DNA of 64,000 bases from Saprospiraceae bacterium (GCA_016710265.1 JADJJL010000001.1:434001-498000), one strand, 5' to 3'; numbered from the stretch's first letter, positions 8,839 to 18,174 are shown. Numbers and translations: made by a program. Notes: generated from the letters alone by a model not told the origin.

Positions 8839-9408
8839 ATGACGCAGACAGAAGACAACAAAATGGCAGAAGATCAACCAATAGATGACAATTTGACGAT
8901 TAATCAGGATTCAGATCAAGTGATCATTGATGTAGCATCTATTGAAAACAACTCTACAGATGAAACGGAAAAATTAAAATCAGAGTTGGCGGAACAAAAA
9001 GATAAATTTTTGAGATTGTATGCAGAATTTGACAATTACAAAAGACGAACCGTCCGTGAAAAACTTGATCTTATACACACCGCATCCAAAGAGGTTTTAC
9101 AGGAAATTTTGCCGGTGGTAGATGATATGGAAAGAGCTAGAAAACTTTCCGAAGACCAAAATGACGAACACATATTTCCAGAAGGCATCCGCTTGGTGTA
9201 CCAAAAATTAATGGGTATACTTAAATCAAAAGGGGTTGTCGAAATGGAAACCACTGGCAAGGAATTTGATGCCAACGAACAGGAGGCCATCACAGAGATA
9301 CCATCTCCTGATGACAGTATGAAAGGCAAAGTGATCGACACTGTAGAAAAAGGTTATAAAATTCATGATAAAATCCTCCGCTTCGCAAAAGTGGTGGTGG
9401 GTAAATAA
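8839..9408 (+). CDS. grpE: Nucleotide exchange factor GrpE
   Basis: This 189-residue protein has an acidic, disordered N-terminus (1-45), a long coiled-coil helix (~46-100, with ELAEQKDKFLRLYAEFDNYKRR) and the C-terminal beta domain (~125-185) with FDANEQEAI and DKILRFAKVVVGK. GrpE releases ADP from DnaK, so bound clients are let go and the cycle restarts. dnaJ follows 24 nt later (45 nt to the preferred DnaJ start) in what is clearly one operon. dnaK itself is not in the window. Expression is probably heat-inducible through the sigma-54-like element upstream. Confidence 0.96.
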   Translation: MTQTEDNKMAEDQPIDDNLTINQDSDQVIIDVASIENNSTDETEKLKSELAEQKDKFLRLYAEFDNYKRRTVREKLDLIHTASKEVLQEILPVVDDMERARKLSEDQNDEHIFPEGIRLVYQKLMGILKSKGVVEMETTGKEFDANEQEAITEIPSPDDSMKGKVIDTVEKGYKIHDKILRFAKVVVGK

Positions 9409-9453
9409 TTAATTGATTAAAAAGGGAGGAGTATGAATTCCCGTAGTGCAAAT

Positions 9454-10617
9454 ATGGCAAAAAGAGATTTTTACGAGATTCTGGGAGTCACGAAAAGTGC
9501 CAACGAAGAAGTTATCAAAAAGGCCTACCGCAAACTCGCCATGCAATACCATCCGGACAAAAATCCAGGTGACAAAGCTGCTGAAGACAAATTTAAGGAA
9601 GCCGCTGAAGCTTACGAAGTGCTCAGCAATCCCGATAAAAAAGCACGCTATGACAGATATGGTCATGCAGGTGTGGATCCACAAGCGGGCGGGTACGGTG
9701 GACAAGGTGGTATGTCTATGGATGATATTTTCGAACACTTTGGAGACATCTTTGGAGACAGCGGAAGCCCATTTGAATCCTTCTTTGGAGGCAAAGGTAG
9801 AAGTAGCCGTTCCGGAGGTGGACAAAAAGGGAGCAATATCCGGATTAAGGTGTCATTGAGTCTGGAAGAAATTGCCACCGGAATCACCAAAAAAATAAAA
9901 GTCAAAAAACAGGTATCTTGTAAAACATGCAGTGGATCTGGCGCCAAAGATGCAAAGTCTGTTAAAACTTGCAGTACTTGCAACGGTTCAGGATATGTGA
10001 GGCAAGTGCGCAGTACTTTCTTAGGTCAAATGCAAACCACCACAGCCTGCCCTACTTGCAGTGGATCCGGACAGCAGATTGCCAATAATTGTGCTTCTTG
10101 TCGCGGAAGTGGCGTAGAAATGGGAGAAGAAACCATCGAGATCCAAATTCCGGCTGGTGTAGAAGACAATATGCAATTGTCTATGCGCGGTAAAGGGAAT
10201 GCGGGATCCAACGGGGGGCCTTCCGGGGATCTACTCATCAGCATCGAGCAAAAACCCCATGAATCATTTTCGAGGGATGGAATGAACATTCATTACGATT
10301 TATACGTCAATTTTGCGGACGCTGCCCTTGGTTACCAGGCGGAAGTGCCAACCTTGAATAATTCCGTAAAAATCAAATTGCCTCCCGGCACTCAGAGTGG
10401 AAAAATATTCCGACTCAAGGGCTTGGGTGTTCCATCTGTGCAGAGTTACGAAAAGGGAGATCAATTGATTCACATCAATATCTGGACTCCCAAAAATCTA
10501 TCCTCTGAAGAAAAATCCATGCTCGAACGCATGCGCCAATTACCCAATTTCCAACCACATCCCGGTGTTGAGGAAAAAGGTTTCTTTGATCGCATGAAAG
10601 AGTTTTTCCATGGTTAA
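9454..10617 (+). CDS. dnaJ: Molecular chaperone DnaJ
   Basis: From the preferred start at 9454 (MAKRDFYEILGV, the family's usual N-terminus) the protein has 387 residues. An ATG seven codons earlier at 9433 is also open. The J-domain carries HPD at residues 33-35. A Gly/Phe-rich linker (~75-125) follows, then four CxxCxGxG zinc modules (CKTCSGSG, CSTCNGSG, CPTCSGSG, CASCRGSG) and the C-terminal substrate-binding domains. It stimulates DnaK ATPase and delivers clients to it. A GGGAGGAG run at 9424-9431 resembles a Shine-Dalgarno site but is badly spaced for both starts. The 3' end overlaps gldH by 8 nt. Confidence 0.97.
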   Translation: MAKRDFYEILGVTKSANEEVIKKAYRKLAMQYHPDKNPGDKAAEDKFKEAAEAYEVLSNPDKKARYDRYGHAGVDPQAGGYGGQGGMSMDDIFEHFGDIFGDSGSPFESFFGGKGRSSRSGGGQKGSNIRIKVSLSLEEIATGITKKIKVKKQVSCKTCSGSGAKDAKSVKTCSTCNGSGYVRQVRSTFLGQMQTTTACPTCSGSGQQIANNCASCRGSGVEMGEETIEIQIPAGVEDNMQLSMRGKGNAGSNGGPSGDLLISIEQKPHESFSRDGMNIHYDLYVNFADAALGYQAEVPTLNNSVKIKLPPGTQSGKIFRLKGLGVPSVQSYEKGDQLIHINIWTPKNLSSEEKSMLERMRQLPNFQPHPGVEEKGFFDRMKEFFHG

Positions 10618-11083
10618 TAAAATGAATTTTCTGTTGTGCTTTCTGTTTTTACTACTTAGCTTAAATGCCTGTCAGCAGCCATTTTATTCGAAAGAATACA
10701 AGATTGAAAATTCCATTTGGACGTACCAACAAGTGGTTCCTTTTCAATGGACGGTGACTGATACGACTGAAGTTTATGATGTTCGATTGTTGATTAAACA
10801 TTTACCCGATCTCAAGTTTCAGAACATCTATGTAAAAGCCATGACAGAGTTTCCAGACAAACCGATTTCAGAACAACTGCTTTCTTTGGAGTTACTTAAT
10901 CCCTCCGGTATTCCCAATGGAGATTGCAGTGGAAATCAATGCGAATCAACCATTGTCCTCAATGAAAAAATCCAATTTTCTGCTCTTGGAAATTTTGGTT
11001 TAAAGATACAGCAACACTCCAGGCAGGACAGCCTTCCTGGCATATTGTCTTTGGAGTTAGAAATTATACAAAGCATTCCATAG
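10610..11083 (+). CDS. gldH: Gliding motility lipoprotein GldH
   Basis: This 157-residue lipoprotein has signal peptide 1-20 and lipobox LSLNAC (Cys21). The body matches the GldH pattern: SIWTYQQVVPFQWTVTDTTE, LLIKHLPDLKFQNIYV, LLNPSGIPNGDC and the closing strand GILSLELEIIQ. GldH is required, with the other Gld proteins, for gliding and T9SS-dependent secretion in Flavobacterium. That agrees with the five T9SS-sorted proteins in this window. Its start overlaps the dnaJ stop (dnaJ ends at 10617), implying translational coupling. An internal ATG at 10622 is an alternative start. Confidence 0.85.
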   Translation: MVNKMNFLLCFLFLLLSLNACQQPFYSKEYKIENSIWTYQQVVPFQWTVTDTTEVYDVRLLIKHLPDLKFQNIYVKAMTEFPDKPISEQLLSLELLNPSGIPNGDCSGNQCESTIVLNEKIQFSALGNFGLKIQQHSRQDSLPGILSLELEIIQSIP

Positions 11084-11222
11084 TTTTAAAAATCGACCAC
11101 ATTATTCGTTTAAATTATTCCATCCAATGGTTTAGACTTTCCTTCTTTAGTTTTAGATATTAACCTTCCTAATATATTTAAAAATATTAAAATCTTAATG
11201 ACAGGTCCTCGTGTAGAATCAT

Positions 11223-11230
11223 TACCTTTG
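11223..11230 (+). promoter_or_regulatory. -7 promoter box of ettA
   Basis: TACCTTTG matches TAnnTTTG and lies 20 nt before the ATG at 11251, giving a very short leader. No clear -33 TTG is present at the expected distance. Confidence 0.5.
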
Positions 11231-11250
11231 CGCCCCTAATTCAAACTTTC

Positions 11251-12927
11251 ATGGCAGACAACAAGATTATATTTTCAATGAGCGGGGTGAGCAAGATCAT
11301 TCCACCAAACCGCACCATCCTAAAAGACATTTGGTTGTCTTTTTTTTATGGAGCAAAAATTGGAGTACTCGGACTAAACGGTTCCGGAAAATCAACTTTG
11401 CTAAAATTAATAGCCGGAATTGATAAAAACTATCAAGGTAAAATAGAATTTGACGGTAATTATAAAATTGGATATCTTGAACAAGAACCTACACTGGATG
11501 ATTCTAAAACGGTCAAAGAAATTGTGCAGGAAGGTGTTCAAGAAATTGTCGATTTGCTCAAGGAATACGATGAAATCAATTTAAAATTTGCCGAACCCAT
11601 GGATGACGATGAAATGAATCGTCTTATCATGCGTCAGGGAGAGGTCGGTGAAAAACTTGAAATCATGGGAGCCTGGGAATTGGACAATAAGCTGGAAGTG
11701 GCCATGGACGCATTACGTTGCCCGGAAGGTGATGTACAAATTAAAGTTTTGTCCGGAGGTGAAAGAAGACGTGTTGCTTTAGCTAGATTATTGCTTAGCA
11801 ATCCCGATATATTATTACTAGATGAGCCGACCAACCACTTGGATGCAGAATCTGTACTTTGGTTAGAACAATTTTTGAGCAAGTTTCCTGGAACGGTCAT
11901 TGCGGTCACACACGACCGTTATTTTCTAGACAATTTGGCTGGCTGGATTCTTGAGCTGGATCGCGGAGAAGGTATTCCATGGCAGGGAAATTATACTTCC
12001 TGGTTGGAGCAAAAATCAAATCGATTGGCCGTTGAAGAAAAACAAGAAAGTAAACGAAAAAAAGCCTTGGACCGAGAATTGGAATGGGTACGGATGAATC
12101 CAAAAGGACGTCAGACCAAATCCAAAGCTAGGTTGAATGCATACGAAAAAATGGCCGGAGAAGAATCCAGGGAAAAAGAATCAAAACTGGATTTGTTTAT
12201 TCCACCGGGTCCAAGATTGGGTGACATCGTTATTGAAGTCAATGGAATTTCAAAAGGATATGGAGACCGTCTGTTGTATGACAATGTCAATTTCAAAGTT
12301 CCTAAAAACGCGATCGTAGGGATCATTGGTCCAAACGGGGTGGGTAAATCAACCTTGTTTAGGATGATCATGGGTCAGGAAAAACCGGATTCTGGTCAAA
12401 TCATCATTGGTGATACCGTAAAGCTGGCTTATGTGGATCAAAGTCACCATGACTTATTGCCTGAAAAATCCATCTATGATATTATTTCCGGAGGACTCGA
12501 TTTAATCAAAGTAGGAAACATCGAAGTCAATGCCAGGGCTTATTTGAGCAAGTTTAATTTTTCCGGACAGGACCAGAGTAAAAAAGTAGGAGTTCTGTCA
12601 GGAGGTGAAAGAAACCGATTGCATTTGGCCATGACCCTTAAGGAAGGAGGTAACGTGTTACTCCTCGATGAGCCTACCAACGACATTGACATCAATACGC
12701 TTCGTTCCTTGGAGGAAGCAGTAGATAATTTTGCAGGTTGTGTTTTGGTGATTTCTCACGACAGGTGGTTTATTGACCGATTGGCGACGCATATTTTATC
12801 TTTTGAAGATGAGGGACAGGTCGTATTCTTTGAAGGAAATTTTGCCGATTACGAAGAAAATAAAAAACAAAGATTTGGCAACGTCACTCCTCACAGACCG
12901 AGGTTTAAGAATTTGATGAGATCTTAA
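11251..12927 (+). CDS. ettA: Energy-dependent translational throttle protein EttA (ABC-F)
   Basis: At 558 residues it has the length and order of EttA. ABC domain 1 has Walker A GLNGSGKST, signature LSGGERRRVALARLL and Walker B LLLDEPTNHLD. A basic linker helix pair (PtIM, ~245-300, with LEWVRMNPKGRQTKSKARL) follows. ABC domain 2 has Walker A GPNGVGKST, LSGGERNRLHLAMTL and LLLDEPTNDIDI. It has no membrane domain. EttA binds the ribosomal E site and gates the first elongation steps according to the ATP/ADP ratio. It is transcribed alone from the TACCTTTG box upstream. Confidence 0.95.
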   Translation: MADNKIIFSMSGVSKIIPPNRTILKDIWLSFFYGAKIGVLGLNGSGKSTLLKLIAGIDKNYQGKIEFDGNYKIGYLEQEPTLDDSKTVKEIVQEGVQEIVDLLKEYDEINLKFAEPMDDDEMNRLIMRQGEVGEKLEIMGAWELDNKLEVAMDALRCPEGDVQIKVLSGGERRRVALARLLLSNPDILLLDEPTNHLDAESVLWLEQFLSKFPGTVIAVTHDRYFLDNLAGWILELDRGEGIPWQGNYTSWLEQKSNRLAVEEKQESKRKKALDRELEWVRMNPKGRQTKSKARLNAYEKMAGEESREKESKLDLFIPPGPRLGDIVIEVNGISKGYGDRLLYDNVNFKVPKNAIVGIIGPNGVGKSTLFRMIMGQEKPDSGQIIIGDTVKLAYVDQSHHDLLPEKSIYDIISGGLDLIKVGNIEVNARAYLSKFNFSGQDQSKKVGVLSGGERNRLHLAMTLKEGGNVLLLDEPTNDIDINTLRSLEEAVDNFAGCVLVISHDRWFIDRLATHILSFEDEGQVVFFEGNFADYEENKKQRFGNVTPHRPRFKNLMRS

Positions 12928-13051
12928 GGAGATATTTCTAGTTATTTGGTATTCAACTCTTTTTATTTAACAAGAATGTTATTGAAACAAATTGGGAACT
13001 AACTCGACGTGGTATGAAATTTTTCTTAATATTATTTCTAATCATTTGATT

Positions 13052-13185
13052 CTTACTTTCTTTTGCGTGGCCAAAAGAAAGTAAGCAAAGAAAAGCCACC
13101 GGCTGGGCCTCTCGCTCACCCATCATCATTTCTGTCGCTGTGCTAAAAAAACTCACACCTGCGGTGCTCAAACAGTTTTTAGCAC
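13052..13185. repeat. Two-hairpin intergenic repeat element
   Basis: The intergenic stretch 12928-13378 has no convincing gene and holds two hairpins. The first has perfect 14-bp arms, CTTACTTTCTTTTG (13052-13065) and its complement (13072-13085), around the 6-nt loop CGTGGC. The second pairs GTGCTAAAAAAACT (13140-13153) with AGTTTTTAGCAC (13174-13185). The DNA between and just after them is more GC-rich than its surroundings. I associate the CTTTCTTTTG/CAAAAGAAAG hairpin with dispersed intergenic repeats in Bacteroidota, from memory. Some gene finders would call a short minus-strand ORF here; it is just a reading of the repeat. Confidence 0.7.
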
Positions 13186-13378
13186 GGGCGCGGCATTCAG
13201 TGGATGGGTCCCGAGCTGCAAAGCCCTAGGCCGGCTCTAAAATCTAGGTTTTCTTTATCTCTAAAATTTCTATTCCTAAATGATAATTTGCTACAAAATT
13301 CAATGTATAAATTTAATAAAATGACTAAGTTAGTCCAGCGAATTTAATGAGGTCATAGGGTGAAATTTATATTTATTC

Positions 13379-14539
13379 CTAGTTTTTAATAACCATGGAA
13401 GAATGAACTTTCTGACCAGTTGCTATTTTAATTCCATACGAACCAGGAATCAAATGCGATAGATCGAGTTGAAGAAGACCATTTGATATCTTGTCACTTT
13501 TAGACATTACAATTCTTCCAAAAAGATCTGTGATTGCAAGGGAGCAATTTCCATTAAAATCATCCTGAACTTTTATAGAAACAATATTGTCTGCAGGGTT
13601 AGGAAATACAAATGGTTTGATGTCTGAATTGGATTTATTTATTTTGACAGAAGAAGGAATTTGAATGTTTAACGACTTTATTTTTTCGATCCCACAAGCC
13701 AGCCCAGTTATTTTAGTTAATTTTTGTTCCTGTTCATCTACAAATGCCAATTCATAGTATCTCTTGATTTGAATTGAATCCCACCATGATCTTTGAAAAT
13801 ATAACTTTCTGTGCGTATCAACCAATAAGCCCAAAGGTGAAAAGTGACTCCAATCTGTTGTAATTTCATTCATCTGTATCTTTTGTACATAATCATAGAC
13901 GATAATTTTGCTATAACTGTCAAATAACCAAATATGACCGCGCTCTATGTCTATAGAGAATGAGGAATTGTTAGACATAGTATCTGTTTGTCCACTTAAG
14001 ATGTTGAACAAATAATTTTGTTTCCCATCATTGTAGAATAAAATTTTTCGGTAAGGATCCAATCCTTTCAGGCTCATGTTAGAAATCGAAGATAGAGTAT
14101 CCCAGGACTTTTTTTCAAGATCATATTTCACCAATAATTTTTCATTTTTCCTATAGATGTAAAGATGTTTGTCAATAAAATCGTAACTATATGCATCATT
14201 ACTATTGATCATTGGATATTTGAGCAGTGTTTCAATTGATTCATTAATTGGATCTATTAAAATGAGTTCCTCAGGATCCCTGCCAGTCGATACAGTGACC
14301 ATTATATGCCTGTTAATAGGATCTACATCAAACTGATGGACATAATATCCCCAATTGAGAAAACCTATTGGATTGGTGTTGTTGAACTCGGAGTCTGCAA
14401 GTTGCAAGCCTTTACATCTATCATAAAATACGATACTGAAATTTTGTTGCGCCAGGATCCGTCCTGATTGAGTGAGTAAAAGTAAAATCAGAAAGGATTT
14501 TATCAAAGTGATGAGGAGTTGATTTTTTTTCATTTTCAA
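13379..14539 (-). CDS. Secreted propeller-like protein with T9SS sorting domain
   Basis: This 386-residue protein has a signal peptide (1-30, ending ILAQ) and a beta-rich body with repeated strand patterns (LILIDPINESIETLL, LLVKYDLEKKSWDTL, GHIWLFDSYSKIIVYD) consistent with a propeller. A type A T9SS C-terminal domain follows (~308-386, PFVFPNPADN to GSYGIKIATGQKV). It should be exported across both membranes and attached to or released from the cell surface. No enzymatic motif is visible. It is a single minus-strand gene bounded by the hairpin repeat. Confidence 0.82.
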   Translation of the reverse strand: MKMKKNQLLITLIKSFLILLLLTQSGRILAQQNFSIVFYDRCKGLQLADSEFNNTNPIGFLNWGYYVHQFDVDPINRHIMVTVSTGRDPEELILIDPINESIETLLKYPMINSNDAYSYDFIDKHLYIYRKNEKLLVKYDLEKKSWDTLSSISNMSLKGLDPYRKILFYNDGKQNYLFNILSGQTDTMSNNSSFSIDIERGHIWLFDSYSKIIVYDYVQKIQMNEITTDWSHFSPLGLLVDTHRKLYFQRSWWDSIQIKRYYELAFVDEQEQKLTKITGLACGIEKIKSLNIQIPSSVKINKSNSDIKPFVFPNPADNIVSIKVQDDFNGNCSLAITDLFGRIVMSKSDKISNGLLQLDLSHLIPGSYGIKIATGQKVHSSMVIKN

Positions 14540-14808
14540 ACAATTAAAGACTTCTAAAAAATAGAACAGGGCAAATCATTTGTCCTTGGTTCCGGCGTAC
14601 AAGTTAGGAATTTTGTTGGGCAAATTGAAGTTAAATTTTGAGAATAAGCTGCAATAAGTTTAAAAGTATTGGTTAAATCTATATTTCACAGAATAATATA
14701 AATTAATTTTTATAAATATATGTATATTACAAAGATTTCAATTGATCCAAGCTTTTCTTTATCTTTCGGTACAGAAACCAATTAAAGGTTTTTTTCGTTA
14801 TATCTCTC

Positions 14809-16614
14809 ATGCGAATTCATTCCCTTCTATTTTTTGTGTTGATTTTTGCCTATAATCAATCTATTTCTGCCCAGGATCCTAGATTGGCTTTGCAATATTT
14901 TCAAGATGGTGAATTTGAAAAAGCGGCCAATTTGTATCAAAGCCTGTATCAAAAATCGCCGGATAGTGATGCATATCTCAGTTATTTAATACTCAGCCTG
15001 GAAGGAGCCAACAAGTCTGCTGAAGCAGAAGCCCTTATCAAAAAAGAAATCAACCGCAAACCCAAAGACGCCAATTTGTATCTTCAATATGGCAAAATGC
15101 TTTATAAAAAAGGAGAATTAAAAGCAGCTGAAAAACAGTTTAAAACATGCATTGACCTATTGCCCGCCGATGTCATCATGATCCAAAAAGCAGCCAATTC
15201 TTTTCTCGAAATTCCAAACTACGATTTGGCCATCGCTTGTTATGAAAAGGGACAAAAATTATTAAAAACCCAGTTTTCTTTTACCTACAATTTGGCGGAT
15301 TTATACCGACGCAAAGGTGAGACCAACACCATGCTAAAATATTATGTAGAAGGATTGGATGATGGAAGCATACATGTTGTTACACTTCAGAATGTTTTGG
15401 TGTCCTATTTAGAACCCATCCAATTTGGTGATTTACAAGCCATGCTCTACGAAAGATTGGAAACCAAGCCTGACCATATTCCATACATTGAAATGTTGCA
15501 GTGGACTTTTATCCAATCAAAAGATTTTGCAAATGCGCTTCGACAATCTAAAGCCATGGATAGAAACCTCAATGAAGGCGGAGGTAGAGTCATGCAAATT
15601 GCAAACATTGCAGCCAATGAAGGAGATTATAAAACAGCCATTGATGGTTATACCTATGTTAGAAATCTCGGCCCTGCCGGTGGTAATTACTTAGAAGCTT
15701 ATCGGCAAATTTTGATCAATAGACGCAAGGTAATTGTCGAAAAGAAAAACTACTCCATGGATGATTTGGTCCTATTGGAAAAGGATTATCAAAGTTTCAA
15801 GGAAGAATATGGTGGAAGCCGGTTGGCTGCGCAAATGTTGATGGAATATGCGGAACTTGAAGCTCGTTACCTCAATCGAGTCGATAAAGCCATTGCTATT
15901 TTGACAGAGGTGGTTGCCAATCCTGTGGTAGATGCAAGAACCAAAGCTCAAGCTAAAATTGATCTGGCTGATTATTATCTGATCGACGGAGAACGTTGGG
16001 AAAGCACCTTGCTTTATTCTCAAGTGGACAAAGATTTCATGGAAGACCAAATGGGTGAATTGGCAAGGTATAAAAATGCTAGACTCTCTTATTTTGGAGG
16101 TGATTTTGAATGGGCGCAGGAACAGTTTGACATTTTAAAGCGTGCAACATCCAGATTGATTTCCAACGACGCCATTGATATGTCTGTGTTTATTTTGGAT
16201 CATTTAAATCAGGATTCTACCGGAGAGGCTTTGTCGGATTATGCAGCCGCAGAGTTGGCCTTGTTTCAAAATCGTTTTGATTCTGCATTGGTCATTTTAG
16301 ATAGTATGAGTGTTTGGTATCCAGAAAACAGCCTCAAGGATGATATTTTTTATTTGCAAGCACAAATTTACAATCGTCTGCAACAAACAGATAAGGCCAT
16401 AACAAAATATGAGTACATTTTAGAAAAACACAAAGAAGAAATCAGAGCTGACAATTCACTGTTTGAATTGGCAAAAATATACGACTACCAACTGGACAAT
16501 AAAGTCAAAGCCCAGGAATTGTACGAGAAGCTTTTTATTGAATTTAGTGGATCTACACTTGCTGTCGATGCAAGACAAAGATTTCGTATTTTAAGAGGAG
16601 ACAAGGTTCAATAA
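14809..16614 (+). CDS. Secreted TPR-repeat protein
   Basis: This 601-residue protein has a signal peptide (1-21, cleavage after ISAQ) and tetratricopeptide repeats through most of its length (for example DGEFEKAANLYQSLYQKSPD and KGELKAAEKQFKTCIDLLPA near the N-terminus, QTDKAITKYEYILEKH near the C-terminus). TPRs bind other proteins, so a periplasmic scaffold role is likely. The AMP nucleosidase gene begins 3 nt after its stop and the two form an operon, although no functional tie is evident. Confidence 0.85.
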   Translation: MRIHSLLFFVLIFAYNQSISAQDPRLALQYFQDGEFEKAANLYQSLYQKSPDSDAYLSYLILSLEGANKSAEAEALIKKEINRKPKDANLYLQYGKMLYKKGELKAAEKQFKTCIDLLPADVIMIQKAANSFLEIPNYDLAIACYEKGQKLLKTQFSFTYNLADLYRRKGETNTMLKYYVEGLDDGSIHVVTLQNVLVSYLEPIQFGDLQAMLYERLETKPDHIPYIEMLQWTFIQSKDFANALRQSKAMDRNLNEGGGRVMQIANIAANEGDYKTAIDGYTYVRNLGPAGGNYLEAYRQILINRRKVIVEKKNYSMDDLVLLEKDYQSFKEEYGGSRLAAQMLMEYAELEARYLNRVDKAIAILTEVVANPVVDARTKAQAKIDLADYYLIDGERWESTLLYSQVDKDFMEDQMGELARYKNARLSYFGGDFEWAQEQFDILKRATSRLISNDAIDMSVFILDHLNQDSTGEALSDYAAAELALFQNRFDSALVILDSMSVWYPENSLKDDIFYLQAQIYNRLQQTDKAITKYEYILEKHKEEIRADNSLFELAKIYDYQLDNKVKAQELYEKLFIEFSGSTLAVDARQRFRILRGDKVQ

Positions 16615-16617
16615 ACG

Positions 16618-17391
16618 ATGAACACCAAAGAACAAATTGTAAATAATTGGTTACCAAGATACACCGGAGTTGCTTTAACTGATTTTGGTGAATACATTAT
16701 CCTGGTTAACTTTAATTTATATGTGGAACTGTTTGCAAAATGGAATGGAGTAGAGATCAAAGGTAGGGACAGGCCCATGACCAATGCCACTGCGCACAAC
16801 ATCACCATCATTAATTTTGGAATGGGGAGTCCAAATGCTGGAACGGTGGTCGATTTACTCACTGCAATCATGCCGAAAGCTATTTTGTTTTTGGGTAAGT
16901 GTGGTGGATTAAAAACAGGTAAAAATAATATAGGTGATTTAATTTTACCCATTGCCGCTATTCGCGGAGAAGGTACATCCAACGATTACTTACCTCCGGA
17001 AGTCCCTGCTTTGCCGGCCTTTGCCTTACAAAAAGCGATTAGCACCACCATTCGTGAGCACGAGAAAGATTATTGGACAGGGACGGTCTACACCACCAAT
17101 AAACGCGTGTGGGAACATCGCGAAGATTTTAAACAATATCTTACTGAATTGCGAGCCATGGCGATCGACATGGAAACAGCTACAATTTTTATTGCAGCAT
17201 TTAAAAATAAAATTCCTGCTGGTGCACTCTTATTGGTATCAGATATGCCGATGATGCCAGATGGTGTTAAAACAGAAGAAAGTGATAGAAAAGTGACTTC
17301 TGATTATTTGGAAGAACATCTTAAAATTGGCATCAACTCTTTGGAAAAACTGATAGAAAATGCTCAGACAGTCCGACATTTAAGGTTTTAA
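16618..17391 (+). CDS. amn: AMP nucleosidase
   Basis: This 257-residue protein matches the short AMP nucleosidase of Bacteroidota: N-terminal MNTKEQIVNNWLPRYTG, the nucleoside phosphorylase-fold core with FGMGSPNAGTVVDLL and LGKCGGLK, then the substrate segment AIDMETATIF and LLLVSDMP. It hydrolyses AMP to adenine and ribose 5-phosphate in purine salvage. The long N-terminal regulatory region of the E. coli enzyme is absent, as is normal in this group. It is translated just after the TPR gene. Confidence 0.93.
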   Translation: MNTKEQIVNNWLPRYTGVALTDFGEYIILVNFNLYVELFAKWNGVEIKGRDRPMTNATAHNITIINFGMGSPNAGTVVDLLTAIMPKAILFLGKCGGLKTGKNNIGDLILPIAAIRGEGTSNDYLPPEVPALPAFALQKAISTTIREHEKDYWTGTVYTTNKRVWEHREDFKQYLTELRAMAIDMETATIFIAAFKNKIPAGALLLVSDMPMMPDGVKTEESDRKVTSDYLEEHLKIGINSLEKLIENAQTVRHLRF

Positions 17392-17413
17392 ATTTATACA
17401 CTAAAACGGCCTA

Positions 17414-17836
17414 TTAAGTCAATGGATCATTATTCATTAATGATTCCCACTCCTCGTCAAATGTTTTTTTATTGTGGTGTTTTTCTTGATTGTCAATATA
17501 TGATCGAATTTTGATTAAGTCATATGGATTTACAGATCCTACATAATATTCATCTGCCCATTCAAATTTATTAGGAGTTAATTTATTCTGATTAATCCAG
17601 TAGGATGATTCGCCTTTTAAAAATTGAAGTACTTTGGAGATGGTTAGTTTAGAATCTAATCTAAAAAGGCAATGCACATGATTATGATAACCATTAATTC
17701 GATCTACTTTGATGCCCTTCTCATTGGCATATTTCGCAATATGCTGGAATACTTCACGACGAATTTGTTTGGTGAGAAATGGATGTCTATTTTTCGTACC
17801 CCACACCGCATGAAGGATCACGTTGATGTATGACAT
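17414..17836 (-). mobile_element. IS200-like / REP-associated tyrosine (Y1) transposase
   Basis: This 140-residue protein has the Y1 transposase fold: N-terminal strand NVILHAVWGTKNRHPFL, metal-binding HUH motif in NHVHCLF, and a C-terminal helix RSYIDNQEKHHNKKTFDEEW whose tyrosine should be the nucleophile. Both key elements are present, so it looks intact. Such enzymes cut and rejoin single-stranded DNA at hairpins. Directly upstream of the gene (17907-18174) lies a set of REP-like palindromes, so it is either an IS200 copy with unusual surroundings or a RAYT-type domesticated transposase. No accessory tnpB is present. Confidence 0.85.
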
Positions 17837-17906
17837 AGAATTAATTTTAGTGTTTAAGACTGCTAATATAGCATAGTTTTAATTTTTATAATGAATTCTA
17901 ATAACT

Positions 17907-18174
17907 GGGGGCTAAAGCCCATGCTTCTACTTGCTTGTCCTAACCCCACCCTAAAGGGTAGAGTTAGTAGGGTTAGCTATTCTTCTATAGATAAGTTGGT
18001 TTGGGTTAAGATAAGATAATGTGGGGCTTAAGCCCCATTGATTCGACTTCTGCCTCATAACCTCAATACATTCTTGTGCATTACTTCAATGAATAGGCTA
18101 CGATAATCCCACTTAACCCTAGCCTTTAGGCTGGGGTTAAGCAGGATTAGAGATAATTGGGGCTTTAGCCCCAA
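17907..18174. repeat. REP/BIME-like palindrome cluster beside the Y1 transposase
   Basis: Two palindrome families alternate. Family A: GGGCT-AA-AGCCC (17909-17920), TGGGGCTTAAGCCCCA (18022-18037, perfect) and TTGGGGCT-TT-AGCCCCAA (18157-18174). Read on the minus strand, each A copy is followed by a related ATTATC/GTTATT-type sequence. Family B: nested arms CTAACCC/GGGTTAG around ACCCT/AGGGT (17940-17976), and a 14-bp stem CTTAACCCTAGCCT with one mismatch around a TT loop (18112-18141), flanked by TAATCC/GGATTA (18104-18149). The alternating A-B-A-B-A order resembles bacterial interspersed mosaic elements mobilised by RAYT enzymes. Confidence 0.8.

Noticed and set aside
9433..9453. Upstream ATG of dnaJ
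   Set aside because: The conserved N-terminus MAKRDFYE begins at 9454; the extra seven residues are unusual and the run GGGAGGAG is too close to 9433 to act as a ribosome site.
12953..13171. Minus-strand ORF of 72 codons downstream of ettA
   Set aside because: It is a reading through the hairpin repeat (13052-13185), with low-quality sequence and no family; the repeat explains it.
17414..18174. CRISPR array interpretation of the palindrome cluster
   Set aside because: Copies are palindromes of two alternating types with irregular spacing and no constant-length spacers or cas genes.
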